Source: PALSA-1353 sp036267155 (GTDB lineage: Bacteria; Planctomycetota; Phycisphaerae; Tepidisphaerales; Tepidisphaeraceae). Taken from it: DNA of 64,000 nucleotides. The notes under the pieces are model-generated. The model saw only the letters and a list, made by a program, of their open reading frames with translations, did no database searches and was not told where the DNA came from. This document shows positions 24,500 to 33,699 of the stretch, piece after piece. The stretch lies in the NCBI GenBank assembly GCA_036267155.1, contig DATAWP010000041.1:230088-294087 (forward strand). Direction: 5' to 3'. A program made the translations under genes and the position numbers. Position 1 is the first letter of the stretch, and every line of letters begins with the position of its first letter.

Positions 24500-25612
24500 T
24501 CATTCGTCCAACACGCCAAAGCCCGTCTTCGTGGGCAGCGGCGCGGGCCGCGTATATTTCGAAACCGGCCGATACTCCTTGCCGTCGCGCGATGAATCCA
24601 GAAATCCCAGCATCAGATCGAGCACGGCAAACGCCTGCTCGCCGCTGGCGCGGACGGGCCTTCGTTTCTGGATTGCATAGGCCATGTCCGCGACGCCGAC
24701 GGAACGTTCATACTGATGCGCAAACACCGCCGGCAACTCATTGAAATCCGCGTCCACATTTTTCCGCAGCCTCACTGGGCCGCCAAACCCGTTGGGGTCC
24801 GGAACCAGCAGCGTTCCACCAGTCCCGAAAATGGTGATCGGCGTCTTGCCATCGTACGGCGCGAATCGGGTCGCGAAGCTCGTCACAATGGTCCCCACCG
24901 CGCCCTGCTCGAATTCAATGCTGCCGGTGATGTGGTCCGGAGTTTCCACGGACACCTTTTTGCCCCGGTTCGGCTCGCTGCTGATGGTACGCTCGGGAAT
25001 CGCCACCGATGCCAAGCCGCTCAGGCGTTTCACCGGCCCCAGACAATTCAGCAGAGCGGTGAGGTAATACGGACCCATGTCCAGCATCGGTCCCCCGCCG
25101 GCCTGGTAGTAAAACTCGGGGCTGGGATGCCAATGCTCGTGACCGGGGCACATCATGAACGCGGTGAAAGCGACCGGATTGCCGATCAATCCGTCGTCGA
25201 TCGCCTTGCGTGCGGTCTGAAGTCCCCAGCCGAGGAACGTGTCCGGGGCGCAGCCGACCAGGAGATTTCGATTCTTCGCTTCATTCAGAATCGCCTGTCC
25301 ATCGGCCCGTGTGACCGCCAACGGCTTTTCCACGTAAACGTGCTTGCCGGCCTTCAGGGCGGCCAGCGACAGCGGCGCGTGCGCTTTGGGCACCGTCAGA
25401 TTCAGGACGAGGTCGATCGACTTGTCCGCCAGCAGTTCATCGACCTCCAGGACCCTCGGCACGGCGAATTCCGCCGCCTTCTTCTCCGCGGCCTGCCGAT
25501 TCAAATCCGCGCACGCCGCTATTTCGATGACCGGGAAGCCCCGGCTCGTCTGCAAATACCGTCCACTGATCGCTCCGCAACCGATTACTCCAACACGAAT
25601 CCGTTCTTTCAT
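24500..25612 (-). CDS. Gfo/Idh/MocA-family oxidoreductase
   Basis: A 370-residue NAD(P)-dependent sugar or inositol-type dehydrogenase. The Rossmann motif is RVGVIGCGAISGRYL at the N-terminus, and the family motif HVYVEKPLAVTRADGQAIL is near residue 95. The C-terminal domain shows GGPMLDMGPYYLTALLNCLG. I use the ATG at 25612 (MKERIRVG); an ATG four codons earlier is possible. Planctomycetes carry many such genes for sugar and acid conversions; the substrate is unknown. It is convergent with folK and divergent from nothing nearby. Confidence 0.92.
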   Translation of the reverse strand: MKERIRVGVIGCGAISGRYLQTSRGFPVIEIAACADLNRQAAEKKAAEFAVPRVLEVDELLADKSIDLVLNLTVPKAHAPLSLAALKAGKHVYVEKPLAVTRADGQAILNEAKNRNLLVGCAPDTFLGWGLQTARKAIDDGLIGNPVAFTAFMMCPGHEHWHPSPEFYYQAGGGPMLDMGPYYLTALLNCLGPVKRLSGLASVAIPERTISSEPNRGKKVSVETPDHITGSIEFEQGAVGTIVTSFATRFAPYDGKTPITIFGTGGTLLVPDPNGFGGPVRLRKNVDADFNELPAVFAHQYERSVGVADMAYAIQKRRPVRASGEQAFAVLDLMLGFLDSSRDGKEYRPVSKYTRPAPLPTKTGFGVLDE

Positions 25613-25847
25613 AGTACGGATCATATATAGAATGCGGCCGAATTCCGAGATCCCGTTTCCTCCCTCGCCCCATTATCCCGAGCAGAGGGTTGGGGCGACG
25701 GGATGGGCCGACACGTCCGAGACGATGAGCCGTGCGCCCAGCAGTTCGCCAATTGCATCGAACAATGGGTGGGGATTATCGCTGGCGGCTCTACACTTTA
25801 TACGATTTTTGGAGCAGCCGACGGCAACGACAGCACGGGATAACCGA

Positions 25848-26231
25848 CTACGATTCCGGCGTCTGGTCGCTGGCGCCGTTGCTCAGGAGCTTTTCCACGC
25901 CGACGCGGGCAGCCCAGCGTAGGAAGATGCGGCTATAATCCGCTCCGGACAAGGCCATACCCAGCAGAAACCATACGTGCGACAAACCGTAAAGAATCGG
26001 CCCGCCCACGACCGCGAGCATCGGCATGCGGAGATGAATGGCGATGCCCCCGAGGGCGCTGATAGCGGGCCAGCACGCCAGGAAGCTGAAGCCGATCAGG
26101 AACACGCCGAGTAGAATCCGAAAGGTCGGCCGCCTTTTGAACGGCTCCAGGTCCGCTCGGTCGTGAATGGCGCTCCGCACAAATTCGATGCGCGCCAGTC
26201 GAAGTCCAATCTTGTGTGCCAGTTCGTTCAA
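25848..26231 (-). CDS. Membrane protein of unknown function (127 aa)
   Basis: The protein starts MNELAHKIGLRLARIEFVRS, then has about three hydrophobic helices (FRILLGVFLIGFSFLACWPA, MPMLAVVGGPILYGLSHVWF and LLGMALSG) and ends with a polar stretch. No family is recognised. It is divergent from the GT25 gene, separated by 66 bp, so it could belong to the biosynthetic region, but no functional link is visible. Confidence 0.55.
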   Translation of the reverse strand: MNELAHKIGLRLARIEFVRSAIHDRADLEPFKRRPTFRILLGVFLIGFSFLACWPAISALGGIAIHLRMPMLAVVGGPILYGLSHVWFLLGMALSGADYSRIFLRWAARVGVEKLLSNGASDQTPES

Positions 26232-26297
26232 GGTTATCTTGCCGCAAGACTACCGTGATCCTTACAAGCCCTCAAGGCTGGGGACGCCAGGTGAACA

Positions 26298-27062
26298 ATG
26301 TCTTCCATCCTGGAGACACACGCCCAGACCTGCGACTCGCCAGCGGCGCTCTGGGGTCATATCGACCAAATCTACTGCATTTCTCTCACCCAACGCTCCG
26401 ATCGCCGGCAAAGCGCCCAGCAGGGATTTGATCGCATCGGTTTGAATGGTCGCGTTCAGTTCGTCCTCGTCGATGGCCATCCGACCAACAGCGAACAGGG
26501 GATTTTCGAATCCCACATCGCCTGTCTCCGCGCCGGGCTCGCCGCGGGGGCACAGAACATTCTGATCTTCGAGGACGACGTCATCTTTCGCCGGTTTTCG
26601 ACCCGGGTCCTCGCCAGGGCGATTCGCTTCATGAAGTCGAACGCCGACTGGCAGATATTTTTCTTCGGATGTTTTGTCTGGTCCTCGCAGAAAACGAGTT
26701 TCGAATCGGTGCTGCGCGTGCGCTATCGTTGCACGGCCCACGCGTATGTCGTGAACCGGCCTTTTGCGGAGAAACTGGTCGAGCAGCACTGGCGGGAGGT
26801 TGCATACGACGATCTGCTCAGCAACATGGCCGGCCAGCATTGTTACGCCTGCTATCCCGCCTTCGCGTTTCAAAGCGCATCGTCCACCGACAACAACAAT
26901 CTGCGCGGAATTGACCGCGCCCGCCGGCTCGTCGGCGGCCTCTACCGGTTACAGCGATGGAATGAATTCAGCAGCCGGCACCTGCGCACCCTGATTTGGA
27001 TTCACGTCGGCATCGGGCTCGTGATGGCCTGCATGATTCTCCTGCGCTGGCTCTTCGGTTGA
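26298..27062 (+). CDS. GT25-family glycosyltransferase
   Basis: A 254-residue glycosyltransferase of the LPS/collagen galactosyltransferase type. Motifs: IYCISLTQRSDRRQSAQQGF at the N-terminus, ESHIACLRAGLAAGAQNILI, the metal-binding IFEDDVIFRR, and YVVNRPFAEKLVEQHW. A C-terminal hydrophobic helix (WIHVGIGLVMACMILLRWLF) suggests membrane attachment. It converges with the methyltransferase gene, and their 3' ends overlap by 114 bp. It probably glycosylates a cell-surface or lipid-linked product of the neighbouring cluster; that is inference. Confidence 0.85.
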   Translation: MSSILETHAQTCDSPAALWGHIDQIYCISLTQRSDRRQSAQQGFDRIGLNGRVQFVLVDGHPTNSEQGIFESHIACLRAGLAAGAQNILIFEDDVIFRRFSTRVLARAIRFMKSNADWQIFFFGCFVWSSQKTSFESVLRVRYRCTAHAYVVNRPFAEKLVEQHWREVAYDDLLSNMAGQHCYACYPAFAFQSASSTDNNNLRGIDRARRLVGGLYRLQRWNEFSSRHLRTLIWIHVGIGLVMACMILLRWLFG

Positions 27063-27869
27063 ATGCGCCGGGTCCAGCGGTTTCCCGTTCTCCGACGACG
27101 CAGTGGCGATGAACCAGCACAGTTCTCGATTGGCCCCCGACATCTGAATATGGATGATTCGAAAACCCGCTCGGGTGATGGCTTGCGAAATTCCTTCCGG
27201 CGTTCGGAAACACGCGTATGTGCCGTTGAGCTTGCGGGTGATTTTGTCCAGATCCCACAGGAGCGATCCGGACCCTTCGGGAGCCATCGGCGCCCGGAGG
27301 ATGAAATGGGCTCCCTCGTCCAGCCTGGTGCGAATCCGCCGCAGCGTCAGGTCCAACTCGGAATCGTTCAGGAAATGGATCATGTCCAGCGCGAACACCG
27401 CATCCAGACGATCGGGAAGCGCCGGCACCTCAAAGTCGGGCGCACCGGCCTGGAACACGCGTCCCCGCTCTCCGAACGCGGCAGCGGCGGCGCGAACCCA
27501 TTTGGGGTTCGGCTCAATCCCGTAAAGCGTCAACTCCGGATACCACTCCAGAAGCGAACACCCGGCGACGCCGCGGCCGCATCCGAGATCCAGCGCCGTG
27601 CGAATGGTCGGAATATCTTTGACGAACCCCGGCAACTCGCGGAACATCGCATCGAGCCGCAGCTTATACCGGGCGAACATCCAAAGCCCCGTATCCAAAT
27701 CCTGGTAACGGAGTTCGACGCGGTCTTGCCAAACGGTTGGGCCGCCGTCGTTCCGTTTCACTCCAAGCCACGCACGCAGCAATCGCGGGGCCAGGAATGC
27801 TTTGACAATCAGCAACACCAGAACGGCGCAGGTAAGGACGACGGTAATGTGGATCGCTGGCATGCTCAT
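26949..27869 (-). CDS. Membrane-anchored class I SAM-dependent methyltransferase
   Basis: A 306-residue protein with an N-terminal membrane helix (IHITVVLTCAVLVLLIVKAF), then a methyltransferase domain with motif I in IRTALDLGCGRGVAGCSLLE, LYGIEPNPKWVRAAAAAFGE and the motif DAVFALDMIHFLNDSE. I place the start at 27869 (MSMPAIHITV); a longer frame from 28079 would face the divergent ketoreductase promoter and has no support. The last 38 codons overlap the GT25 gene on the other strand. It may methylate the product or an aryl group of the cluster. Confidence 0.8.
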   Translation of the reverse strand: MSMPAIHITVVLTCAVLVLLIVKAFLAPRLLRAWLGVKRNDGGPTVWQDRVELRYQDLDTGLWMFARYKLRLDAMFRELPGFVKDIPTIRTALDLGCGRGVAGCSLLEWYPELTLYGIEPNPKWVRAAAAAFGERGRVFQAGAPDFEVPALPDRLDAVFALDMIHFLNDSELDLTLRRIRTRLDEGAHFILRAPMAPEGSGSLLWDLDKITRKLNGTYACFRTPEGISQAITRAGFRIIHIQMSGANRELCWFIATASSENGKPLDPAHSTEEPAQENHAGHHEPDADVNPNQGAQVPAAEFIPSL

Positions 27870-28120
27870 GCACTGACGGGGGCCATCCAAACCCGGACGA
27901 CCCGCCTCGGCGCTGATTATTGATTTTCGCAGCCCGCTTGGCAATGCGCTAAACCCGCCGAATCGGATCGTTTCCCGCAGTCGGGCGTGAAAGTAGTTGA
28001 TTCCTTCCAGTAAAACTTTCGCTTCTGCGAACTCCGGCCGGGTTGATGAAGGGATGCCGACGTGTATACTCCCCGGCATTAGTTTGGGATTGCCGGCGAA
28101 ATCGAGTCTGGAAGGGCGCC

Positions 28121-28855
28121 TTGTCAGAAGATATCCCCACCATCGCTCTGGTCGTCGGCGGAAGCCGCGGAATCGGCAAGGCCGTCGCCATCAGGCTGGC
28201 TCGCTCCGGCTGTGATATCTGGCTCACCTACCGCAGCAATCACGAACAGGCCCGCGATACCCAGCGGCAAATCGAAATGCTCGGACGGCGATGCGAATTG
28301 CTTTGCTTCGACGTCAGCGACCACAATGCGACCGAAAAAGCATTGCGCGACCGTGCCGAGACGGTCGCGCCGTATATCATCGTTTATAACGCCGGAATCA
28401 CCCGGGATAACCTGCTGGTCTGGATGAAGCCGGAGGAATGGAGCGCCGTCATCCGTACGGACCTCGACGGTTTTTACAACGTCATGAATTCAGTGCTCTT
28501 TTCCATGCTCCGCGCCCGGCGCGGACGAATCGTGGCCGTGGCGTCCGTGTCCGGACAGGTCGGTCAGGCAGGCCAGGTCAATTACTCGGCCGCCAAGGCG
28601 GGCTTGATTGGCGCGTGCAAAGCCCTGGCGCGCGAGGTCGGCAAGCGGCACATCTATGTGAACGTCGTCGCGCCCGGCTTGATCGAAACGGACATGACGG
28701 CCAACCTCCCCAAGGAGCAATTGCTGCCGATGATTCCGCTCGGGCGCATCGGGCAGGTGGAGGACGTCGCGTCGGTCATCGAATTTCTCTGCCGCGAACC
28801 GGCCATGTACATTCATGGCCAGGTGATCGGCATCAACGGCGGGCTGGCGACTTAG
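28121..28855 (+). CDS. 3-oxoacyl-ACP reductase-like SDR (FabG-like)
   Basis: A 244-residue short-chain dehydrogenase. The Rossmann motif is GGSRGIG at residues 13-19, NAGIT near 90, and the catalytic triad fits Ser142, Tyr155 and Lys159 (YSAAK). The end (VIGINGGLAT) is typical of FabG. I place the start at the TTG at 28121, preceded by GGAAGGG; longer frames from 28043 carry an unrelated basic extension. It is divergent from the methyltransferase. With the ketosynthase it would form a beta-keto-reducing elongation pair. Specificity for ACP-bound substrates is inferred. Confidence 0.88.
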   Translation: MSEDIPTIALVVGGSRGIGKAVAIRLARSGCDIWLTYRSNHEQARDTQRQIEMLGRRCELLCFDVSDHNATEKALRDRAETVAPYIIVYNAGITRDNLLVWMKPEEWSAVIRTDLDGFYNVMNSVLFSMLRARRGRIVAVASVSGQVGQAGQVNYSAAKAGLIGACKALAREVGKRHIYVNVVAPGLIETDMTANLPKEQLLPMIPLGRIGQVEDVASVIEFLCREPAMYIHGQVIGINGGLAT

Positions 28856-28867
28856 ACAAAATTCCAA

Positions 28868-28895
28868 TCTCACGCAGAGGCGCTAAGGCGCAGAG
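28868..28895 (+). repeat. 28-bp inverted repeat, left copy
   Basis: The sequence begins TCTCACGCAGAGGCGCTAAG and ends GCGCAGAG. It is the left end of a cassette with the GxxExxY gene and matches the reverse complement of 29328-29355 at 27 of 28 positions. Confidence 0.85.
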
Positions 28896-28902
28896 TTAAG
28901 AA

Positions 28903-29292
28903 ATGGAAATGGAACACAACGAAGTCTCAGTGATCATTGTGGATACTGCTCTGGGCGTTCACCGCGCCCTGGGACCGGGCTTGCTGGAGTCGGTGTACCT
29001 TCATGTCATGGCCTATGAATTGCGTAATCGAGGTCTCATGGTTGAACTAGAAGTACCGGTACCGGTGATATGGCAGAATGAAAGGTTCGAAATTGGCTTT
29101 CGAGCCGATATGGTCGTTGCGGATCTGGTCATCATTGAACTCAAATCGGTGGAATCGATCTTGCCCGTACATAAAAAGCAACTGCTCACCTATTTGCGCC
29201 TGGCGAACAAGAAGCTAGGTCTTTTGCTCAACTTCGGGTCGGAATTGATGAAGGACGGAATTTTTAGAATCGTAACCGGACTAGACGAATAG
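28903..29292 (+). CDS. GxxExxY protein (PD-(D/E)XK superfamily-like)
   Basis: A 129-residue protein with the naming motif GPGLLESVYLHVMAYELR, the strand-rich RFEIGFRADMVVADLVIIEL with KSVESILPVHKKQLLTYLRL, and GLLLNFGSELMKDGIFRIVT. The family has a nuclease-like fold (D...ExK: RADMVV... IELK); its role is unknown. The gene is framed by 28-bp inverted repeats at 28868-28895 and 29328-29355 and interrupts the ketoreductase-CrtI-like gene order, so it looks like a small mobile cassette. Confidence 0.9.
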   Translation: MEMEHNEVSVIIVDTALGVHRALGPGLLESVYLHVMAYELRNRGLMVELEVPVPVIWQNERFEIGFRADMVVADLVIIELKSVESILPVHKKQLLTYLRLANKKLGLLLNFGSELMKDGIFRIVTGLDE

Positions 29293-29327
29293 ATCGCGCG
29301 AAATCGCAAGGCTCAAAATTTTATTTC

Positions 29328-29355
29328 CTCTGCGCCTTTGCGCCTCTGCGTGAGA
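29328..29355 (-). repeat. 28-bp inverted repeat, right copy
   Basis: The sequence begins CTCTGCGCCTTTGCGCCTCT and ends GCGTGAGA. It is the inverted partner of 28868-28895 and lies 8 bp before the start of the CrtI-like gene. Confidence 0.85.
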
Positions 29356-29362
29356 TGAGAAC

Positions 29363-30880
29363 ATGAAGAACTACGATTGCATCGTCGTCGGAAGCGGAAT
29401 CACCGGGCTTACCGCGTCGCGAATCCTCTCGCAACACGGAAAACGTGTGCTGCTGCTGGAGAAAGCGTCGATCCTCGGCGGCTCACTGGCGCGATTTCGC
29501 GTCGAGGGCATCCCCTACGACGTGGGATTCCATTTCACCGGCGGGTTTAACGACGAAGGCACCGGCGTGCTGGATGTGATGCTCTCGCTGCTCGGGGTTC
29601 GCGAGCAGATTCGACCCGTTTACTTCCCGCGCGATGCGTGCCATCGCATGGTGTTTCCGGCGATCGGCCTCACCTACGTCGTGCCGTGCGGAATCAACGT
29701 CGTCCGCGAAAAACTCAAACGCGATTTCCCTCGATTCGCCGATGGAATCGACCGATATTGCACGCGCTTCCAGACCGTGATCGACGCAACGCCGACGTTG
29801 TCCGTCTCCGGCTTCGATGAATTCCCGCCTCCGATCGAGGAAGACCGCATCAGCCTGCAGGAGGTCATGGACGAGTACGTTCCGGACCGGATCCTGCAAA
29901 CCATCCTCGGCGGACTGTGCATGTGCTACGGCACCCGGCCCAGCGACGCCTCTTTCGCCACGCATTGCCGGGTGTGTTTCGGATTGCAGGAGTCCCTGGC
30001 CCGCGTGGAGGACGGCGGCGATGCCTTCGTCGATGCCTTGGTGGACGTGCTGAAGAACGACGGAATCGACATCCGCACCCGCTGCTCGATTCGGCAGTGC
30101 ACCGACATACAGAACCGCCGGGTCGGCCGCTTCATCCTGACGGACGGGACCGAAGTAACCGCCAACTCCTGCATCTTCACCATGCATCCGCAGAGCATCC
30201 TGTCGGTTCTTCCGCAGGAACATCTTTCCAAGGCGTTTAAGGATCGGGTGACGGATTTCGAGTCGTCCAACTCGTTCTTCACGGTCTATGGATCGCTGGA
30301 TGAAATGAAGGAGCAGGGCGCCGTGACGCTGGCTTCGATTTTGCCGGATACGGATCTTAACACGATGCTGACGCGCAATTCGGACGAACCGGTAGACGGA
30401 GCGATGATGGTGTTGCGAAGCCGCGAGCGCGGATCGCATGGGCCGGTCAACACCGTCACCGCATTGGAAGTCGCCTTTCCGGAATCGATCAAGCACTGGG
30501 CTCCGAGCAAATTGAAACGGCGTCCGCCGGAATATTACGAATACAAACGACAACGCACGGAATCCGTCGTCGGACGAATCCGCGAGCATATCCCCGAGTG
30601 CCGGGACATGCGGGTGATCGATTCCGCTTCGAGCCTCACTTACCGGGATTACCTGCACAATCCCGACGGCAGCGCGTATGGAATCCGCCAGAAGATCGGG
30701 CAACTCAACCTCTCGGGAAGACTGCCGATCTCGAATCTTTATGCCGCCGGCCAAAGCGCACTGTTGCCGGGCGTGATCGGGTCGATGACATCGGCCTTCT
30801 TCGTCTGCCGGGGGATTTTGGGCCGCGAAGTATTCAGAGAATATCTGTCTGGAAAATTATGCTGCTCAAGCGCGCGGTAA
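29363..30880 (+). CDS. CrtI-like FAD-dependent oxidoreductase
   Basis: A 505-residue flavoprotein of the phytoene desaturase/carotenoid isomerase/retinol saturase superfamily. The FAD motif is DCIVVGSGITGLTASRILSQ, followed by LLLEKASILGGSLARFRVEG and YDVGFHFTGGF; near the C-terminus NLYAAGQSALLPGVIGSMTS contacts FAD. Such enzymes saturate, desaturate or isomerise polyenes. It overlaps the ketosynthase gene by 22 bp, so the two are co-transcribed. From memory, CrtI-like proteins accompany ketosynthases in ladderane and cinnamoyl-lipid clusters; the reaction here is unknown. Confidence 0.85.
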   Translation: MKNYDCIVVGSGITGLTASRILSQHGKRVLLLEKASILGGSLARFRVEGIPYDVGFHFTGGFNDEGTGVLDVMLSLLGVREQIRPVYFPRDACHRMVFPAIGLTYVVPCGINVVREKLKRDFPRFADGIDRYCTRFQTVIDATPTLSVSGFDEFPPPIEEDRISLQEVMDEYVPDRILQTILGGLCMCYGTRPSDASFATHCRVCFGLQESLARVEDGGDAFVDALVDVLKNDGIDIRTRCSIRQCTDIQNRRVGRFILTDGTEVTANSCIFTMHPQSILSVLPQEHLSKAFKDRVTDFESSNSFFTVYGSLDEMKEQGAVTLASILPDTDLNTMLTRNSDEPVDGAMMVLRSRERGSHGPVNTVTALEVAFPESIKHWAPSKLKRRPPEYYEYKRQRTESVVGRIREHIPECRDMRVIDSASSLTYRDYLHNPDGSAYGIRQKIGQLNLSGRLPISNLYAAGQSALLPGVIGSMTSAFFVCRGILGREVFREYLSGKLCCSSAR

Positions 30881-32094
30881 TTACCGGGTACGGCGTGGTC
30901 ACCCCCATCGGGTATTCGGTGGAGGAGATGATGCAGGCGCTTGACGCGGGCGCGTGCGCCACTCGCGCCATGCCGCCGGAGTGGAACCGTTTCGGCAAAT
31001 TGCGCTGCCAGGTCGGCGCGCCCGTCGAGCTTCGCGATCCCAAGGCCATTCCGCGCTCCCTTCGCCGCACCATGAGCCCCATGAGCATTTTCGCCGTCCA
31101 GGCGTCGATGCAAGCGCTCAAGCAAGCGGGAATTGATCCGGCCGGCATTCCCAACAATCCCCGCTTCGGTTGCATCATGGGTTCCACCACCGGAAGTTCC
31201 ATCTCGCTCACGCAAACGTACCAGACCCTTTTCTCCGGCAGCGAGTACGAAATGCTCGGCGCGTCCGAATTCTTCCGCTGCATCTCGCACACCGTTGCCC
31301 TCAACGTCGCACAATATCTGAGCGTCAAAGGCGTCGTTTCCGCCACATCGGCGGCGTGCGCGTCGGGATTGCAGGCCGTGGGCGCGGCGTATGACCAGAT
31401 TCGTCTCGGCCGGCAGGATGTCATGCTCTGCGGCGGAGCCGAGGAATTGCACGAAACCGTCGTCGGATCGTTCGACATTCTCTATGCCGCTTCCAGCAAA
31501 TTCAACGCGTCTCCCTCGCAAACGCCGCGGCCCTTCGATGTGAAACGCGACGGGCTGGTGTGCGGCGACGGTGCGGGCGTCATCGTCGTGGAGGAGTACG
31601 AGCACGCCGTTCGTCGCGGCGCAAAAGTGTTGGCGGAGGTGATCGGATATCACACGTGCAGCAACGGAATACACGTCAGCCAATCCGATCACACGTCGAT
31701 GACGATGTGCATGCGCACGGCGCTGGATGAAGCCCATCTGTCGCCGCGGGATGTCGGGTACATCAGCGCTCACGCCACGGGCACGACGCAGGGCGATGTC
31801 GCCGAAGCAACGGCGATCGGCGCTGTCTTCGGGCCGGGCATTCCCGTCAGCAGCCTCAAGGGAAACATGGGACACACGCTCGGCGGCTCCGGCCCCATCG
31901 AGTTGGCCGCCACGATCGAGATGATGAATTCCGGCGTGATTTATCCCACGCACAATCTCCAGGAGGTGGACCCCGCATGTTCGGGCATCGGGCACGTCCG
32001 CGAGAAGACGCCTCACAAGTTCACCACGTTCCTGAAGAACAGTTTTGCTTTCGGCGGCATTAACTCCGCCCTTGCCTGCTCGGTTTTGCGCTGA
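30859..32094 (+). CDS. Beta-ketoacyl-ACP synthase (FabF/KAS II-like)
   Basis: A 411-residue condensing enzyme with a complete active site: nucleophile Cys167 (SAACASGLQ), His305 (YISAHATGT) and His339 (KGNMGHTLGG). The N-terminus reads MLLKRAVITGYGVVTPIGYS. I place the start at 30859 after TCTGGAAAATT; longer frames from 30598 only read through the previous gene. No second, Cys-less chain-length-factor subunit is visible nearby, so it may act as a homodimer. It probably elongates the aryl or acyl starter of the cluster. Confidence 0.93.
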   Translation: MLLKRAVITGYGVVTPIGYSVEEMMQALDAGACATRAMPPEWNRFGKLRCQVGAPVELRDPKAIPRSLRRTMSPMSIFAVQASMQALKQAGIDPAGIPNNPRFGCIMGSTTGSSISLTQTYQTLFSGSEYEMLGASEFFRCISHTVALNVAQYLSVKGVVSATSAACASGLQAVGAAYDQIRLGRQDVMLCGGAEELHETVVGSFDILYAASSKFNASPSQTPRPFDVKRDGLVCGDGAGVIVVEEYEHAVRRGAKVLAEVIGYHTCSNGIHVSQSDHTSMTMCMRTALDEAHLSPRDVGYISAHATGTTQGDVAEATAIGAVFGPGIPVSSLKGNMGHTLGGSGPIELAATIEMMNSGVIYPTHNLQEVDPACSGIGHVREKTPHKFTTFLKNSFAFGGINSALACSVLR

Positions 32095-32131
32095 TATATG
32101 TTTGTTCCATCTCTTTCAAGAGGACGCCTCT

Positions 32132-32515
32132 ATGAGAACACGTTTGCTCGGATCGATCGCCATCATCTGTCTTGCGAGCTTTTTCGCCGGCTGCCACTCC
32201 GGCTCGTCCGATACGGCATCAAACACGCCGGCCACGCAGCCCACGGCGCTGCCCATTCCGCCCGACAGCATCTTCGCCAAGGTGAAGATGGGCGAGGAAC
32301 GGGATGAGGTGTACGCCGCCATCGGCCAGCCGACTCGGGTCGACAGGTATATGACCGGCAAGGCATGGATTCCGTATCATTTCAGTGGTAGCGACGAAAA
32401 CCGCATAGCGGCCCATTACAAAGGAGTGGGAATCATCACGTTCGGCAATGACAGCCAATATACGTCTGGGTACAGCGTGGTCGATATCACCTACGACCCC
32501 AATGAGCCCGGCTAG
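32132..32515 (+). CDS. Lipoprotein with SmpA/BamE-like pattern (127 aa)
   Basis: A signal peptide with lipobox is seen (MRTRLLGSIAIICLASFFAG, then Cys), followed by a Ser/Thr/Pro linker and a small domain IFAKVKMGEERDEVYAAIGQ, PTRVDRY, GVGIITFGNDSQYTSGYSVV. The MGxxxxEVxxxIGxPTR pattern resembles the SmpA/OmlA (BamE-like) fold. AAGAGGAC precedes the ATG at 32132. The stop overlaps the next gene by 14 bp. It may be an envelope-located partner of the product's export; this is inference. Confidence 0.75.
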   Translation: MRTRLLGSIAIICLASFFAGCHSGSSDTASNTPATQPTALPIPPDSIFAKVKMGEERDEVYAAIGQPTRVDRYMTGKAWIPYHFSGSDENRIAAHYKGVGIITFGNDSQYTSGYSVVDITYDPNEPG

Positions 32516-33686
32516 GCGAGATGACTACGACGTTGCGGTTATCGGCGCCGGCCCTTCGGGCGTCTGCGCCGCCGCAGCAGCGAGCGCTTCGGCGGATGTT
32601 CTGCTGATCGACGCCACCCACCGCTTCGGCGGTTCCGTCACCGCCGCCATGCACCGATGCATGTGCGGCCTCTATTCCCACGCCCCACAAACCGCGCTGG
32701 ATACGCTCAACGATTCAGCCCAGCGAAACATCGTGGAGAAAATGCTTGGCAAAGAGCCAACGGAGGTTCGCCCACGCCAATTCGGCAAAGCCTGGGTACT
32801 CGAATTCCCTGCCTCCACTTGGGAAACGGCACTGTCGGACCTGTGCAGCGAGGCGAAGATCGACGTTCAATTGGATTGCCGCGTCACGAACGTGCGGCGC
32901 GAAGGCTCGCAACTGACGGCGATTCAGGTCGAACATCCCGCGAATCGCTGGATTACTGTCGGAGCCGTGATTGATTGCACTGGGGGCGGCCATGTGCTGC
33001 GCCTCGCCGGCGACGATACATTCCTGCCGCCGGAGGATGTCTCGGCGCGGATGCTTGGCGGCTTTGCCGTGCGCCTAGCGGGTTTGGCGGGGGATCCGGA
33101 AATGCTGCGGCTGCAAACCCCCTATTTTCTCGCGCGGGCCGTAGACATCGGCCTCCTGCCCCCAACCGCCCGGTTCACCGCATTTTATCCCGGCCCCGGT
33201 CGGGGCGAAGGCGTTTGCAAGCTGGCGGTCAATCCCCAAGAATTGACTCCCGAAGAGGCAGAATTATTCGCAGAACGCGTTGTCCAGCATCTGAAACAGG
33301 AAATCCCCGGCTTTGCCGTCGCCAGGATTGTCGAAAAATCCCCGCGAATTTTGCCTCGCGACGGCTTGCGCTTGCATGGCAGGTACGTCATCACCGAACA
33401 GGACATTCTACAGGCGCGCCAATACGGCTCTGAGGCCGTCCACGGCTGGTGGCCGATCGAAAAATGGGATATGTCGCAAGGCCCGACCTACGCCTATCCG
33501 CCGGTCGGCCAGCACTATGACATTCCGCCGGATGCCCTTCGCTGCGCTGCTGTTGAAAACCTGTTCGCAGCAGGCTGTTGTCTGTCAGCCACTTCCACTG
33601 CCGCCGCTTCTACCCGCGCCAGCGGCATTTGCCTGGCCACGGGCGACGCCGCCGGCCGATTGGCGGTTTCTTTTGTCAATCAATAG
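32502..33686 (+). CDS. FAD-dependent oxidoreductase
   Basis: A 394-residue flavoprotein starting MSPARRDDYDVAVIGAGPSG, then VLLIDATHRFGGSVTAAMHR. The C-terminal FAD contact reads VENLFAAGCCLSATSTAAAS. It resembles FAD-dependent oxidoreductases of the glucose-inhibited/halogenase-like fold, but a WxWxIP halogenase motif is not seen. It overlaps the lipoprotein gene by 14 bp and precedes the ammonia-lyase gene by 13 bp, so it is in the core operon. Substrate unknown. Confidence 0.8.
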   Translation: MSPARRDDYDVAVIGAGPSGVCAAAAASASADVLLIDATHRFGGSVTAAMHRCMCGLYSHAPQTALDTLNDSAQRNIVEKMLGKEPTEVRPRQFGKAWVLEFPASTWETALSDLCSEAKIDVQLDCRVTNVRREGSQLTAIQVEHPANRWITVGAVIDCTGGGHVLRLAGDDTFLPPEDVSARMLGGFAVRLAGLAGDPEMLRLQTPYFLARAVDIGLLPPTARFTAFYPGPGRGEGVCKLAVNPQELTPEEAELFAERVVQHLKQEIPGFAVARIVEKSPRILPRDGLRLHGRYVITEQDILQARQYGSEAVHGWWPIEKWDMSQGPTYAYPPVGQHYDIPPDALRCAAVENLFAAGCCLSATSTAAASTRASGICLATGDAAGRLAVSFVNQ

Positions 33687-33699
33687 GTCACCACTGGCA

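Noticed and set aside
29483..32016. Long minus-strand frames opposite the CrtI-like and KS genes
   Set aside because: They are antisense shadows in high-GC DNA; the plus-strand proteins have complete active-site motifs.
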